Translations under genes and position numbers: made by a program
Assembly: GCA_023386835.1 (NCBI GenBank)
Contig: JAEWIY010000107.1
Span: 1 to 64,000, forward strand
DNA from: Verrucomicrobiota bacterium
Lineage (GTDB): Bacteria; Verrucomicrobiota; Verrucomicrobiia; Opitutales; Opitutaceae
Reading direction: 5' to 3'
Length of the DNA stretch: 64,000 nucleotides
The notes under the pieces: model-generated
Told to the model about the DNA's origin: nothing
The model's input: the letters and a program-made list of their open reading frames with translations, nothing else
Databases searched by the model: none
In this document: positions 28,051 through 38,200 of the stretch, piece after piece
How positions within the stretch are numbered: position 1 is the stretch's first letter
Layout: every line of letters begins with the position of its first letter

Positions 28051-29385
28051 TTAAGCGTCGTTTCGGGCCAACGTGACAACGCACTCGAGGTGGCGCGTCT
28101 GCGGGAAAAGATCGAACGGCTGCACCGCCGTGACGCGGTAGCCGGCGCGATTGAAATGCACGAGGTCCCGCATCTGTGTCGCCGGGTCGCAGCTCACGTA
28201 CACCACCGCCCGCGGGCTGTAGGTGAAAAGCTGCTGCAGGAAGCTTTCGTCGCACCCTTTGCGCGGCGGATCGATCACGACGACCGTCTCGCCGGCCGGG
28301 AAGGTGAGCCCTTCAAACAGCGCCGCTGCGTCACCCGCGCGGAATGTCGCGTTGGTCAGGTTGTTGGATGCGGCATTTTCCTTGGCGAAGTGAACGGAGC
28401 TCTCGCTGATCTCAATGCCGAGGACCTCGGCGAAGGCAGGCGCCGCGGTGAGCGCGAATAAACCGCTGCCGCAGTACGCATCGATGAGGTAGCGGGCACC
28501 ACTCGCCGCAGCCTGGTCGCGCACGTAACCGGTAAACGCCGGCAGAATGAATGGATTGTTCTGAAAAAAGTCGCGCGCGCGAAAGCGAAGACGGAGATCT
28601 CCCACGCGCTCCTCAATCACGGCCTCGTAGTCCGTGGTCACCTCGCCGCCCGCGTCACGCAGCAGCAGCGTGGCGCCGCGGGTGTACGCGCCGGTGGCCG
28701 CGCGGGCGCGCACCTCGGCCCGCAGTTCCGTCAGCCGCGAGTTGATCGCGTCCGTGGCAATGATGCAGAGCGGGACATCAACGAGGTCGAATCGTGTGCC
28801 CTGCCGCAGAAATCCGATCGGCATCGACGTGGGACCGGTGTCCGGCGGTCCGTCATTGCCTTCACCACCGGTGGTCCGTCGCGGCGGATTGAAGTGCGGC
28901 GTGATTTTGGAGCGATAACCGTAATCGCGGGGCGAACCGATCACTTCGGCCACCGGAAACTGCAGCCCGGCCATGTGCTGCAACAGCTCCTGCACCTGCT
29001 GCCGCTTCCACTGCAGCTGCGCGGTGTAGGTGAGATGTTGGTACTGGCAGCCGCCACAACGACCAAAGAGCGGACAAGGGGCCGCGATCCGGTCGGCTGA
29101 AGGGGTCAGCACCTCGATCAGGTCGGCTTCCGAGTAGTTCTTGTGGTTGCGAAAAACGCGCACACGGACGCGCTCGCCGGGTAGCGCGAAGGGGACCATA
29201 ACGACCCAGCGCGTCGCCTCGTCGGCGGTCGATGTGAGCGGAACGCGGCCCAGCCCCACGCCGAGATTGGTCAGGGTGGTGATCTCCAGCTCCAGCTCGG
29301 TGTGGTACGGAAACGGATGGGCGTTGAAGGTCTTTTTGCGGGCCACGGGCCAGACGGAACACACACGCGCCGGAAGGAAAACCAA
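28051..29385 (-). CDS. 23S rRNA (uracil-5-)-methyltransferase RlmD/RumA-type
   Basis: SAM-dependent RNA m5U methyltransferase of the TrmA/RumA family. An N-terminal TRAM/OB part (TNLGVGLGRV... GERVRVRVFRNHKNYSEADLIEV) is followed by the iron-sulfur Cys motif CPLFGRCGGCQYQHL, then the SAM domain (YLIDAYCGSGLFAL), and the catalytic Cys in VVYVSCDPATQMRDL with the preceding VVIDPPRKGC. Probable sites are U1939 or U747 of 23S rRNA, which cannot be decided here. The start is unsure: a TTG at 29385 or a GTG at 29346 (VARKKTFNAHPF). It is divergent from the TrmH-like gene. Confidence 0.9.
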   Translation of the reverse strand: MVFLPARVCSVWPVARKKTFNAHPFPYHTELELEITTLTNLGVGLGRVPLTSTADEATRWVVMVPFALPGERVRVRVFRNHKNYSEADLIEVLTPSADRIAAPCPLFGRCGGCQYQHLTYTAQLQWKRQQVQELLQHMAGLQFPVAEVIGSPRDYGYRSKITPHFNPPRRTTGGEGNDGPPDTGPTSMPIGFLRQGTRFDLVDVPLCIIATDAINSRLTELRAEVRARAATGAYTRGATLLLRDAGGEVTTDYEAVIEERVGDLRLRFRARDFFQNNPFILPAFTGYVRDQAAASGARYLIDAYCGSGLFALTAAPAFAEVLGIEISESSVHFAKENAASNNLTNATFRAGDAAALFEGLTFPAGETVVVIDPPRKGCDESFLQQLFTYSPRAVVYVSCDPATQMRDLVHFNRAGYRVTAVQPFDLFPQTRHLECVVTLARNDA

Positions 29386-29421
29386 ATTGATGCGGAAAGC
29401 GTCCGTCTATTCCGTTCTGGT

Positions 29422-30258
29422 GTGACGGTTCCTCCTGAAAAGATCACCAGCCTCCAGAATCCGCGCGTAAAGCAACTGGTGAAGCTGCGCGACCGTCGCC
29501 CGCGCGACGAAGCGGGCGTGTTCCTCGTCGAGGGATACCGGCAGATCCGACGGGCGCTGGAGCGGCAGGTGCAGTTGGCCGAGATTTACTTCTCCCCGCC
29601 CTGGTACCTCGGGGAAAACGAGCCGGCCTTGCTGGCGCAGGCGGAGGCGGCGGGAGCGCGGCTGTTTGAGTTGTCCAAAGAGGCGTTCGCCAAGGTGGCG
29701 TATCGCGAGCGTCCCGACGGCTTGCTGGCGGTCGCGCCGCAGTGGCGGCATTCGCTGGAGGACCTCGGTCGCTGGCTGGAGGGGCCGGGCTGCGGCGGGG
29801 CACGCGCGCCGTTCCTGCTCGTCGTCGAAGCAATTGAAAAACCGGGCAACCTCGGCACGATCCTGCGCAGCGCCGACGCGGCGGGCGTTGACGCCCTGGT
29901 GGTCTGCGACCCGGTGACGGACCTTTTCAACCCCAATGTTGTGCGGGCGTCGACGGGCGTGCTGTTCTCGGTGCCGGTGGTGATTGCCGACAGCACGGCC
30001 GTGCGCCCGTGGCTGCGGGAGCGGGGTATCCGTTCGGTGGCGACGACACCCTCGGCCGCCCGGCTCCACACCGACACCGACCTGCGCGGGCCGCTGGCCA
30101 TCGTGATGGGCAGCGAGCAGTATGGATTGAGTGAATACTGGCTGCGCGAAGCCGAGGAGCGGGTGCGCATTCCCATGGCCGGCCAGGCGGACTCGCTGAA
30201 CGTGGCGATGGCCACGATCATCACCCTGTTCGAGGCGGTCCGGCAGCGCGGAGCGTAA
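29422..30258 (+). CDS. SpoU/TrmH-family RNA 2'-O-methyltransferase
   Basis: A SPOUT-fold methyltransferase for the ribose 2'-OH of rRNA or tRNA. From the GTG at 29422 (VTVPPEKITSLQNPRVKQLVKL) the protein has 278 residues: an N-terminal RNA-binding substrate domain typical of TsnR/RlmB-like proteins, then the three SPOU motifs: VEAIEKPGNLGTILRSADAAG, IVMGSEQYGLSEYWL, and IPMAGQADSLNVAMATIITLFEA, the deep-knot region that binds SAM. It is divergent from the RumA-type gene with only about 40 to 75 bases between. Confidence 0.92.
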   Translation: MTVPPEKITSLQNPRVKQLVKLRDRRPRDEAGVFLVEGYRQIRRALERQVQLAEIYFSPPWYLGENEPALLAQAEAAGARLFELSKEAFAKVAYRERPDGLLAVAPQWRHSLEDLGRWLEGPGCGGARAPFLLVVEAIEKPGNLGTILRSADAAGVDALVVCDPVTDLFNPNVVRASTGVLFSVPVVIADSTAVRPWLRERGIRSVATTPSAARLHTDTDLRGPLAIVMGSEQYGLSEYWLREAEERVRIPMAGQADSLNVAMATIITLFEAVRQRGA

Positions 30259-30270
30259 GCCGCGAGACGT

Positions 30271-31302
30271 TCAGGTGCGGCTCGTCTGCCGCAGGTGCGC
30301 GACGAGAGCGGCGGTTCCCTCGGCCATGCTGACGCGTGGAACGTAGCCCAGGTCGCGGCGCGCCGCTTCGATGGAGAACCAATGGTCCTTGGCCAGCTCG
30401 TCGGCGACGAACCGCGTCATGGGAGGCTCGCCGGAAAGGGAGAAGACGCGCCACATCGTTTCACAAACCCCACCAATCGCCCGGGCGGCGCCAAGGGGGA
30501 GGTGTCGTGTCACCGGCGGCTCGCCGAGCGCCGTCAGCAGGTCGTTGATCCATTGCCAGAGCACCACCGGTTCGCCGTTGGTGATGAAGTACGCGCGACC
30601 GGCGGCTGGCGCGTCGTGGGTAAGTGCGGCCGCCGCGGCGAGATGAGCGTCCACCGCGTTGTCGATGTGCACCATGTCGACGCAATTTCCGCCGCGGCCC
30701 ACGATGCGCAGGCGACCGCTGCGCGCCCGTGCCAGGACCCGCGGAACGAGGTGAGGGTCGCCCACGCCCCAGATCAGGTGCGGACGCAGCGCCACCGTGC
30801 GAAAATCCGGCGTGCTGGCCTGAAGGACCAGGCGCTCCGCCATCGCCTTGGTGAGGGGATACGGGCTCGGGCAGGCCGTGGTCAGCGGCAGCGATTCATC
30901 GGCCCCGGCCAGGTCGCGCCCATTGTACACCACACTGGGCGTGCTGGTGTAGACGAAGCGGCGGACGCCGGCGGCGCGGGCGGCGCGCAGCAGCTGTTCC
31001 GTCGCAGTGACGTTGTCCCGGTGGAAGTCGGCATGGCGTCCCCACACGCCCACTCGAGCGGCGACATGGAAAACGATCGAGCACCCTCGCACCGCGTCGG
31101 CGCAGACGGCCGCGTTGTGTAGTGCCCCGGTCACGACGCGTACGCCGCGAGCCTCCAGGGCCGGTCTCGGCTGGCGCGAAACGATGGTGACCCGACGACC
31201 GGCGGACAGCAGGCGCTCGAGCAGGTGGGATCCCAGGAAACCGGTGGCACCGGTGACAAGCACCGACCCGTTGTCGGAAGCAGACAACGCGGATGCGGTC
31301 AT
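30271..31302 (-). CDS. oleD: OleD-type 2-alkyl-3-oxoalkanoate reductase (SDR)
   Basis: An extended short-chain dehydrogenase of 343 residues with the Rossmann motif GATGFLGSHLLERLL and the active-site YxxxK in SPYPLTKAMAERL. It resembles 3-beta-hydroxysteroid dehydrogenases and, in context with the OleC-type ligase, OleD, which reduces the beta-keto acid made by OleA with NADPH in head-to-head olefin synthesis. The start at 31302 has GAGGAG 8 bases upstream and its ATGA overlaps the oleC stop, so translation is coupled. The frame opens further upstream, but only inside oleC. Confidence 0.85.
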   Translation of the reverse strand: MTASALSASDNGSVLVTGATGFLGSHLLERLLSAGRRVTIVSRQPRPALEARGVRVVTGALHNAAVCADAVRGCSIVFHVAARVGVWGRHADFHRDNVTATEQLLRAARAAGVRRFVYTSTPSVVYNGRDLAGADESLPLTTACPSPYPLTKAMAERLVLQASTPDFRTVALRPHLIWGVGDPHLVPRVLARARSGRLRIVGRGGNCVDMVHIDNAVDAHLAAAAALTHDAPAAGRAYFITNGEPVVLWQWINDLLTALGEPPVTRHLPLGAARAIGGVCETMWRVFSLSGEPPMTRFVADELAKDHWFSIEAARRDLGYVPRVSMAEGTAALVAHLRQTSRT

Positions 31303-32975
31303 GCGCGGTTCTCCTCGATCACGAGCGGTGGACGCGTCGCAGCCCAACGCGCAAGTGTCAGACGATGGATCTTGGCGTTGTGGCGCACGTCGACCGGCAG
31401 GTTCTGGTGAAAATAGAAATGACGCACTCGCGCCGCGGAGGCATGCGGCCGCGCGAGGTTGAACAGCTCCATTGCGAGTTCACGCGGGGCATTGGGCCGA
31501 CGCAGACGCATTCGATCACGGAGCTCCACGACCAAGGCTGGCAGCTGCTGCCCGGTGGGACCCAAGCCGATTAATGCACAGCGGCGCACCTCCGGATGGG
31601 CCTGGAAAATGGGCTCCACCTGTTCCGTGTAGAGTGGCCCCAGTGCGGTCAGCACGCGCTCCGCCAGTCGGCCGCAGAACCACAAGCGTCCGGTTTTGTC
31701 ACGACAACCGGCGTCGCCGAGCCGGTGGAAGATGGCCGAATCAGGACCGCGGTCCGCGCGGATCTTGGCGCGTGCGGTGGCGTCCGGCAGTTGATCGTAC
31801 GCCTGGGTCACGCTGGGCCCGCGGACGATGATTTCGCCGATCGAGCCGGCCGGAAGCTCCTCTGCCTCGGCCAGCGTGGCCAGTGATCCGTCCACGGGCT
31901 TGATGATGCGCACGTCGTTGGCGGGCAATGGATGGCCCACGCAGGTGCCGTGTCCCGCCAGGGTGAGCGCGGCGGTGCCACCCAGAACTTCACGTGCGGA
32001 AATGGTGGATACCGGCAGCGATTCCGTGGCGCCGTACGGGCTGTGCAACTCACCGTGTGGTGCCACGCGCCCCATCAGCTCCCACAGCGCCGGGGGAACC
32101 GGGGCGCCGGCGCTCAGCACTCGGCGCAGGCTTGGCAGCCGTTCGTTGTGCTCCTCGCAATAACGGGCGATCTTCAACCAGAGCGTGGGCGAACCGAACG
32201 AGTTGGTGACGCCTTCCTGCTGGATGGCCTGCACGATGCGCGCCGGGTCGACTTGGGCCGGGCGACCCGGATCGATCTCGGGCACGATCGTGGTCATGCC
32301 CAAGGCCGGGTTGAAGAGCGCAAAGAGCGGCAGCATCGGCAGGTCGATCTCACCCGGCTGGATGTCGTACGCTTCCCGGATCAGCTGCACCTGGGCCTCA
32401 AACATGCCGTGCGCGTAGCAGACGCCTTTGGGCGCGCCGGTGGAGCCGGAAGTGAACAGGATGGCGGCGAGTTCGTCGGGCCGGCTCTCGTGCACGGAAA
32501 GGTGTGCGGCGGAGGAGCCGGCTGCTGCCATCCGCTTCGTTGCCGAGGACGCGGCCGAGACCCGGATCATCACCGAGCGAAACGCACTGCGGAAAACGTG
32601 GCTAAGGCAGCGGGCGAGCGGAATCCCGAGCAACACCCGGGGCCGCGAGCGCGCCACGCACGACAGGAAGCTCTTTCGCCCCATGCCCGGATCGATCACC
32701 ACCGGCACCGCTCCGAGCGCGAACAGCGCGAACACCGCCGCCAGCAGCGGCAGGCCCTGTCGTACCATCACCAATACACGATCACCGGGCTGCACGCCGG
32801 CGCTGCGCAGCCGTTGCTGCCAAGCCGCGGCTTCCGTTTCCAGCTCGGCGAAAGTCAGCGACAGGTAGTCGATGCGTCCGTCGTGGGTGCGCCCCCGCGG
32901 CACCTTGAGGGCCACCGCTTGTGGCTGGCGGGCGGCAACGAGCGGAAGGTGACGCGCGATGTTCGCGGAAGCCAT
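31299..32975 (-). CDS. oleC: OleC-type AMP-ligase (olefin beta-lactone synthetase)
   Basis: An acyl-adenylate ligase (ANL superfamily) of 558 residues from the ATG at 32975 (MASANIARHLPLVA). The Ser/Gly/Lys P-loop is AILFTSGSTGAPKGVCYAHG, the ATP motif SPYGATESLP follows, and the DKTGRLWFCGRLAE region is the hinge. OleC turns the 2-alkyl-3-hydroxy acid made by OleA and OleD into a beta-lactone. The pairing with oleD strongly supports this over a general fatty acyl-CoA ligase. OleA (thiolase) and OleB (lactone decarboxylase) are not in the window. It follows rnd by 25 bases. Confidence 0.85.
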   Translation of the reverse strand: MASANIARHLPLVAARQPQAVALKVPRGRTHDGRIDYLSLTFAELETEAAAWQQRLRSAGVQPGDRVLVMVRQGLPLLAAVFALFALGAVPVVIDPGMGRKSFLSCVARSRPRVLLGIPLARCLSHVFRSAFRSVMIRVSAASSATKRMAAAGSSAAHLSVHESRPDELAAILFTSGSTGAPKGVCYAHGMFEAQVQLIREAYDIQPGEIDLPMLPLFALFNPALGMTTIVPEIDPGRPAQVDPARIVQAIQQEGVTNSFGSPTLWLKIARYCEEHNERLPSLRRVLSAGAPVPPALWELMGRVAPHGELHSPYGATESLPVSTISAREVLGGTAALTLAGHGTCVGHPLPANDVRIIKPVDGSLATLAEAEELPAGSIGEIIVRGPSVTQAYDQLPDATARAKIRADRGPDSAIFHRLGDAGCRDKTGRLWFCGRLAERVLTALGPLYTEQVEPIFQAHPEVRRCALIGLGPTGQQLPALVVELRDRMRLRRPNAPRELAMELFNLARPHASAARVRHFYFHQNLPVDVRHNAKIHRLTLARWAATRPPLVIEENRA

Positions 32976-33000
32976 CGAGGAGCCGCGCAGCGTCCGCCGC

Positions 33001-34182
33001 TCAGTGTCCCGTGCCGTTGGCCAACGAGGGCAGCGATCGGACGAGCTGGGCCTGCCAGGGCAGCAGGATCTCGTCGATCTTCTCCGGGGAGCGGGCGATC
33101 TGCGCCAGCTGGGAGCGGTTGGCAATCAACGTCGGGTCCAGCTCGAGCTTGATCGCGAGCACGTCGCGGTCGGCCTTGAGCCGATCCTGCAGCGCGAGCT
33201 CGTCGGTCGTGAGCGGTTGATGATCGGAATTGCGCTTGCGACGCGGCAGGCTCTGCGGATCACGCGCCAAGCCTGCTCGCACCGCGGCCGCGAGTGACGG
33301 CGCCAGACGCGGGTGCCGGCGACCGAGGTGGACCTTGCCCAGAATGGTCGCCTCCGCGTCGCCTTCTTCGGCGGCAAAGGCCATCTTCAGCAGCAACTCG
33401 TTGTTGCAGACCTTGAACGGCGGTGTGTCGAGCCGCTCCGCCTGCTGTTCGCGCCAATGCCAGACGGCGTGCAGCACGCTCAGGCCCCGACCGCGCAGTT
33501 TCTCGGACTTGCCGATGCGCCAGGCCAGCTCGTCGTCCCGGGGGAAGCCGGCTTGGGCGGATTCGATCTGGCGCTGGCACTGCTGCTCCAACCAGTCGAG
33601 CCGGTCCATTTTCGCCAACTCGCGCGTGAGGATGTCGCGCAGCTCCGGCAGGTGCCAGACATCCAAGGCGGCATAGTCCAACAACTTCTTCGTCAGCGGA
33701 CGCTTCGACCAGTTGGCTTTCTGAGAATCCTTCGACAGCGTGACGCTGAAGTACTCCTCCAGCAGCGCAGCCAGTCCGACGCGTTTGCGGTTGAGCAGCT
33801 GGGCCGCGAGCATCGTGTCGAAGATGCTCTTGGCCTGAAACCCACACAGGTCATGCAGCAGGCGCAGGTCGTAGTCGCTGCCGTGCATCACCAGATGCTT
33901 CTCGGCCAAGCGCTGCCAGAGCGGCTCAAAATTCAGCGGGGCCAGCGCATCCACGAGAAACACGCGCTCCTTGACGAGGAACTGCAGCAGGCAGACTCGC
34001 GTGCGATAGCGGTGCATGTTGTCCGCTTCCGTATCGAGGCAAACCTCGTCCACCTGATCGAGGGCCTCGATCAGCGGAACGAGCGAGCCGGGCTGATCGA
34101 GCAGTTCGTACGTCGGAGTCGCAGCCTTCACGCGGGCGCCAAACAAACGCCGCACACCGGAGGGAAGGAAGCGGGAAATCAT
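33001..34182 (-). CDS. rnd: Ribonuclease D
   Basis: 3'-5' exoribonuclease that trims tRNA and other small RNA 3' ends. DEDD residues are visible: DTEAD (DxE), HGSDYDLRLL (the second Asp) and YAALDVWHL (Yx3D). An HRDC domain follows (RGLSVLHAVWHWREQQAERLDTPPFKVCNNELLLKMA). The protein has 393 residues from the ATG at 34182, which has GGGGGAG 8 bases upstream. The ATG overlaps the stop of the HDAC-like gene (ATGA), so the two are coupled. Confidence 0.93.
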   Translation of the reverse strand: MISRFLPSGVRRLFGARVKAATPTYELLDQPGSLVPLIEALDQVDEVCLDTEADNMHRYRTRVCLLQFLVKERVFLVDALAPLNFEPLWQRLAEKHLVMHGSDYDLRLLHDLCGFQAKSIFDTMLAAQLLNRKRVGLAALLEEYFSVTLSKDSQKANWSKRPLTKKLLDYAALDVWHLPELRDILTRELAKMDRLDWLEQQCQRQIESAQAGFPRDDELAWRIGKSEKLRGRGLSVLHAVWHWREQQAERLDTPPFKVCNNELLLKMAFAAEEGDAEATILGKVHLGRRHPRLAPSLAAAVRAGLARDPQSLPRRKRNSDHQPLTTDELALQDRLKADRDVLAIKLELDPTLIANRSQLAQIARSPEKIDEILLPWQAQLVRSLPSLANGTGH

Positions 34183-35045
34183 GAAGCGGTCTCCCCCGCC
34201 CAAGTCGCGAGGAAAGCCTCGACCAACTTTGGCAATTCCGGGCTGTAGCCGCCTTCCAGTACACCGGCCGCGGGCAGTCCGCTGCCGCGCAGCCACTCGC
34301 CCAAGGTCGAAAAGTCGTTCACTTCCAAAGACATTAACGTGATGGGATCGCGCGCGAAGGCGTCGAACCCTGCCGAAACCAGCACAAGGTCGGGCTTGAA
34401 GGCAATCACTGTATCCAGCGACTCACGCAAGGCCTGCAGGTGGTCCGCGCGCGGAGTGCGTGGGGCCACGGGCCAGTTGTGACAATTGCCTGCGTTCCTG
34501 GTGCCCGTGCCCGGGTAACCTGGAGACTGATGAACGGAGCAGCACAAGAAGCCGCTGCGGCCCTGCAGGATCGCCTCGGTGCCGTTGCCGTGGTGCGCAT
34601 CGAAATCCCAGACGGCCACGCGTTTGGCTCCTTGGGCTTGGGCGTGTAGCGCCGCGATGGCGACAGTGTTGAGATAACAAAAGCCCTTCGCGTGATCGCG
34701 CGTGGCGTGATGCCCGGGCGGCCGCATCAGCGCGAAAGCCGGTTCGCCGGCCCGGGCGGCTTCGGCAGCGCGGATCGCCGCTCCGGCGGCCCGCCGGGCG
34801 TGTTGGTCGATGCCCGGGTAATAGGGTGTGTCGTCGTCGAAGTCGGGCCCGTGCGTCAGACGGTCGAGGTGATCGGCCGAGTGGGCGCGCAGACAGGCTT
34901 CGTCGCTGGCCGCCTTCGGTTTCTGCCAGCGCCACCCGGAATGGGTGGCTTGCAGATGCGGCACGGTGTTCAGGATGCGGGCAGGTTGTTCAAAGTAATG
35001 GGATGAGCCGTACTCGGCGCAGACCGGATCATGAACCACGAGCAT
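34179..35045 (-). CDS. Histone-deacetylase-family (class II-like) amidohydrolase
   Basis: A zinc deacetylase of the HDAC/AcuC/APAH superfamily, 288 residues from the ATG at 35045 (MLVVHDPVCAEYGSSHYFEQPARI). The active-site features are intact: RPPGHHATRDHAKGFCYLN, FDAHHGNGTEAIL (zinc Asp and His), SVHQSPGYPGTG, and LVSAGFDAFARDP (zinc Asp). In bacteria these act on acetylated lysines, acetyl-polyamines or similar amides; the substrate here is unknown. First gene of the run HDAC-rnd-oleC-oleD. The upstream gap to the divergent PEPCK-like gene is about 250 bases with no recognisable element. Confidence 0.88.
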   Translation of the reverse strand: MLVVHDPVCAEYGSSHYFEQPARILNTVPHLQATHSGWRWQKPKAASDEACLRAHSADHLDRLTHGPDFDDDTPYYPGIDQHARRAAGAAIRAAEAARAGEPAFALMRPPGHHATRDHAKGFCYLNTVAIAALHAQAQGAKRVAVWDFDAHHGNGTEAILQGRSGFLCCSVHQSPGYPGTGTRNAGNCHNWPVAPRTPRADHLQALRESLDTVIAFKPDLVLVSAGFDAFARDPITLMSLEVNDFSTLGEWLRGSGLPAAGVLEGGYSPELPKLVEAFLATWAGETAS

Positions 35046-35293
35046 CGCGAAAGTCGTCTGAGAATGCGGCCGGCACCGGCCGAACCGGCCCCAGCATGTC
35101 AGCCGCGGCGGTGAGCGAAAGTCTTTTGCGGGGCAAACTCTGCCCGGTTTCGTGAGTACCGCAGGCAACCGCGGCACGAAGAGTTGACGGATCGGCCGCG
35201 TCGGACGTGGCTAACGCCGAACATTTTCAATCCGTTGCCACCCTTCGGGAGCCCTGTCGCGGCGGCGTCCGGAAATCATCATCGTTATCGCGC

Positions 35294-38200
35294 ATGAGCT
35301 CGTCCGATTCGAACCTTCCCGCTGAAGATCTCCGCCACGCGATCCTGCTACGGCTCGGCCTTGCCGGCTGCTCCATGGGACCCGGAAGTGGAACATCGTG
35401 GACCGGGCTGACGGCCCCCATTTTCGCGCGGCACCGCGAGATGACGCGGCTGATGGTGGATCGCTACGCGCCGGTCGACGGGCGTATCCAACATTTCCTC
35501 AACCAGTATCTCGCGGACATCGGTCCGGCCCCTTCCCTGCCCCTGCGCACGCTGGTGCTCGACCAGCCGGGTCTCGCCCGCGAGCTCTCGTTGCCTGACC
35601 GGTCCGACTCCGTCGATTCGCCCCTGCTCAAGAGCTATCGCCTGCGCAACGGCGTCCTGCACAACCCGGCCAAGGACCGTCGGACGACGCAGGGCGTTTT
35701 CCACATCGCGGAAGGCGGGTTGCCGATCCCGGATGACAAACTCGCAGTGCCGAAGAAGGCCTTCTTCAAGATGCTGGAGCTGGCCTTCCAGCCGCCACGC
35801 GAGTTGATGCGCCTCCCCTACACCGCCAGCTGGCCTGAACCGGCAGAGGTGTTTGCGTCGCTGCTGTTGCGCCCGCTCGTGGTTCCGGAAGTGCCGGGCT
35901 TCATCACCGCCAAGCGGATGGAAACCCGGTTCTTCGCGCCGGGTTCGCTGGTCTCCAACCTGGATTTTGTCGAAGCGATCTTCGGCAATGCGGGTGATCC
36001 GTATTTGCCGGACAATGACGCCGCGCTGGATCTCGACGGGTGGACCGGCCACACCGGCTGCGTGGTGCTGGCTCCGCACCTCGTCACGGTGCCGAAGATC
36101 GTGCTCGGCCTGCCGCACTGGGATCTGGCGACGCCGCGGGAACGCCGCGACGGCATGTGCTGGAAGACGGAGGACGAACTCTACAACGGCGGATCCGCCT
36201 TCAAGTTGTGTGCGCGTGATTCGCGCGGCGTGGTCGTGACGATCATCGCCGACAACTACTACGGCTACTGCAAGAAGGAGGTGAAGACGCAGATCAGTTA
36301 TGCGGCGAACCTCTACGGCCTGGCGGAGGAGGAGCACGCGGGCGGCGCGCTGGTGTATCCGGCCTACGATCTCGGCGAGGAGTTTTCCGGCAGCGTCCAT
36401 GTCCAGCAGCGCGGCCACTCGATGGAGGAGGTCAGCCGCTTGTACAGCCAGTGGCTGGACCTGCGTCCGGAGGGATTCGCGGTCGATCGGGAGTATCCAG
36501 ATGTCATCTACGTGCCGGAGGATGTGGCGTTTGATGTCAGCAGCCAGCGCGTGGTGTGGACCCACCACGGCCAGGAGCAAAGCCTGCCGCTGCGGGCCGG
36601 ATTCACCTACCTCCGCCCGTCCGGCTACAAGGTCCACCTCGAGCAGCCGCCGGGCCGCAGCGATTGGGAGCTGATTGGAACGGTGGCGGAGGGCACCCTC
36701 TGCCATAAGCCCTGCACGGTTTCGGGTGGCGGCAAGTCGGAGATTTCCAAGGCGATCTCCGACGCGATTCTGCCGGGCCCGGTCTTTGTCGCGGACTTCG
36801 AGCGCGACATGGACCAGGTGGCCCACATCCTGGCGCGAGATTACACGGATCGTTTCCGCGATCCGGCGCGGCGTGGGGTTGATCAGCGCCCGATCCTGAG
36901 CTCCGAACGGTCGCTTGGCTCGGTCATCAAGCTGCTCACGCCGGCGGATCGTGATTACTCCGACGAATACAACGCGTGGCTCGCGAGCATCCCGCAGTAC
37001 CTGAAGGAAATCGTCTATGTGGTGAAACGCCACTACCGCGCGTCGTGGGGCGACGGGTGGCGGGATCACTTCTCGGTCGACATCATCAATGGTCATCCCG
37101 GGAACGAGCTGAAGTGTGACAACCGCAAGCTCGTCGCGAGCTATCTGCGGGTCGGCTACCAACCGGATGGGTCGTGGCGCGTGTTTGGCCTGCGTGAGGA
37201 CTTCCATCCGGCGATGAAGGTGCAGATGGAGGACGACATCACCGCGTCCGTAGTCGTGCCGGCCGCGACCCTGCCGCCGTTCAGCTCGGAACAGACACAC
37301 CAGGCGACGGCCTACAAGTTTGTTCAGAACTGCGAGCGCCGGCTGTTCCAGCGCCCGGATGAGGCGATCCACCGCGGTTACGACAAGCAGACGGAGCGGG
37401 ATGTGGCTCAGCCGGGCAACTTCCTCTCCAACTTCGAACCGCTGACGCGCGTCGATGCCCGCGAAATGCTGGCTGACGCGATGGGCTTCAACCGCTTCAC
37501 TGCACCGATGCGCGCGCTGGTTCGTTCCGCCGCCCTGGTGCCGGAAGGTCCGAAGTACTTCGTTTCCTCCGCCCATCCGCGCATTGTCGACGGCAAGCCC
37601 TCGAAGAACCCGCGCTACCTGCAGTTGCGGCCCGACTTGGTCGACCCGCGCAGCGTTCACATCGCGCGCATGGCGACCCGTCTGCACCGTCGACTGGAGG
37701 CGGAGGCGCCCGTTTACACGCCGGTGGACGCGGTCGTGCCCGGCCGGCGCAACAATCCGCCGGAAGCGGCCGCCCGCATCCGCTCGCTCGCGGTGTATAG
37801 CCCGATCCATTACCTCGAACTGCCCGAGCTCTTCATGGAGTTCATCAGCTCGATGACCGGCAAATCGCCGTCCACGACGGGCGCCGGTTCCGAGGGTGCG
37901 CTGACGAAGGGCCCGTTCAACGCCCTGCCGGCGATCATCGATCTGAACGCTGCGCTGGTTTCATACCTGCTGACCGGCCATGCCGCCTTTGTCTCGGCGG
38001 CGGGTTACGTGGGCCCGCAGGTGCGCGTGGATCATGACGTCAGCCTGCTGGTGCCGGAAGTCTGGTGTCGCATGACCGCGGCCGAGCGGGACCCGAAGTT
38101 CCTGATCGGGGAAGGTTACCTCGAAAAGTGTCAGGACTTTGAATACGAAGGTCGCCGGATCCTCGCGAGCCGGCTCGGTTATCGCATCACCGCCAAGTTC

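Noticed and set aside
35348..37810. 820-residue open frame antisense to the PEPCK-like gene
   Set aside because: Arg/His/Val-rich translation without domains; the sense frame is conserved in character and has motif residues.
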